Source: Candidatus Shapirobacteria bacterium
GTDB taxonomy: Bacteria > Patescibacteria > Microgenomatia > UBA12405
Reading direction: 5' to 3'
Assembly: GCA_028710865.1 (NCBI GenBank)
Contig: JAQTUF010000028.1
Coordinates: 1-5,014 of the forward strand
DNA: 5,014 nucleotides
Notes under the pieces: model-generated
The model's database searches: none
The model's input: the letters and a program-made list of their open reading frames with translations, nothing else
Told to the model about the DNA's origin: nothing
Position numbers and translations under genes: made by a program
In this document: positions 4,999 through 5,014 of the stretch, piece by piece
Layout: every line of letters begins with the position of its first letter
Numbering within the stretch: position 1 is the first letter of the stretch

Positions 4999-5013
4999 AT
5001 TACAGGCTGTAAA
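4999..5013. repeat. Short palindrome sharing an 11-mer with the repeat region
   Basis: TTACAG-G-CTGTAA (5000-5012) is a perfect palindrome 18 bp after the small membrane protein gene. The 11-mer ATTACAGGCTG (4999-5009) recurs at 4019-4029, running directly into repeat copy 2. The match ends after CTG. It may be the edge of a related element cut by the window, or chance, since a few 11-mer repeats are expected in 5 kb. Confidence 0.3.
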
Positions 5014-5014
5014 A

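Noticed and set aside
1..5014. CRISPR array, tRNA, rRNA or transposase
   Set aside because: No regularly spaced repeats, cloverleaf, rRNA segment or transposase motif seen on either strand.

Overview
The window is AT-rich (roughly two-thirds A+T by eye) and has compact genes. Every gene stops on TAA or TAG, no gene needs a recoded TGA, and no start codon has a convincing Shine-Dalgarno site. Together with a very short DEAD-box helicase that starts 'MYNN' plus a basic tail, this suggests a reduced-genome bacterium, most likely of the Candidate Phyla Radiation (Patescibacteria, possibly Microgenomates). That placement is inference: there is no rRNA or ribosomal marker to settle it.

The left half (1-2749) is chromosomal housekeeping on the + strand. 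It holds a divergent CarD/CdnL-type RNA polymerase-binding protein, a DEAD-box RNA helicase with its own strong promoter and a ~110-nt structured 5' leader, and an aldo/keto reductase with a complete catalytic tetrad.

The right half (2750-5014) looks like accessory DNA. A minus-strand gene (2812-3987) encodes a 391-aa protein with the arrangement of an R-S-E class ADP-ribosyltransferase. A second minus-strand gene (4069-4689) encodes a membrane-anchored protein with a PD-(D/E)XK nuclease-like domain. It is divergent from a 73-aa two-helix membrane protein (4760-4981). A 40-nt repeat (33/40 identical, ungapped) lies 1-3 nt after the stop codon of each minus-strand gene, so two direct copies 1259 bp apart bracket the transferase gene and its promoter. 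Seen as minus-strand RNA, both copies keep a GGGAT hairpin through G-U/G-C exchanges.

At least three genes have a -10-like hexamer 5-6 nt before the start codon, implying leaderless mRNAs, whereas the helicase has a long leader. The transferase, nuclease and small membrane protein could form an undescribed effector or defence cluster, or could simply be independent cassettes. The sequence shows the arrangement but not a joint function.
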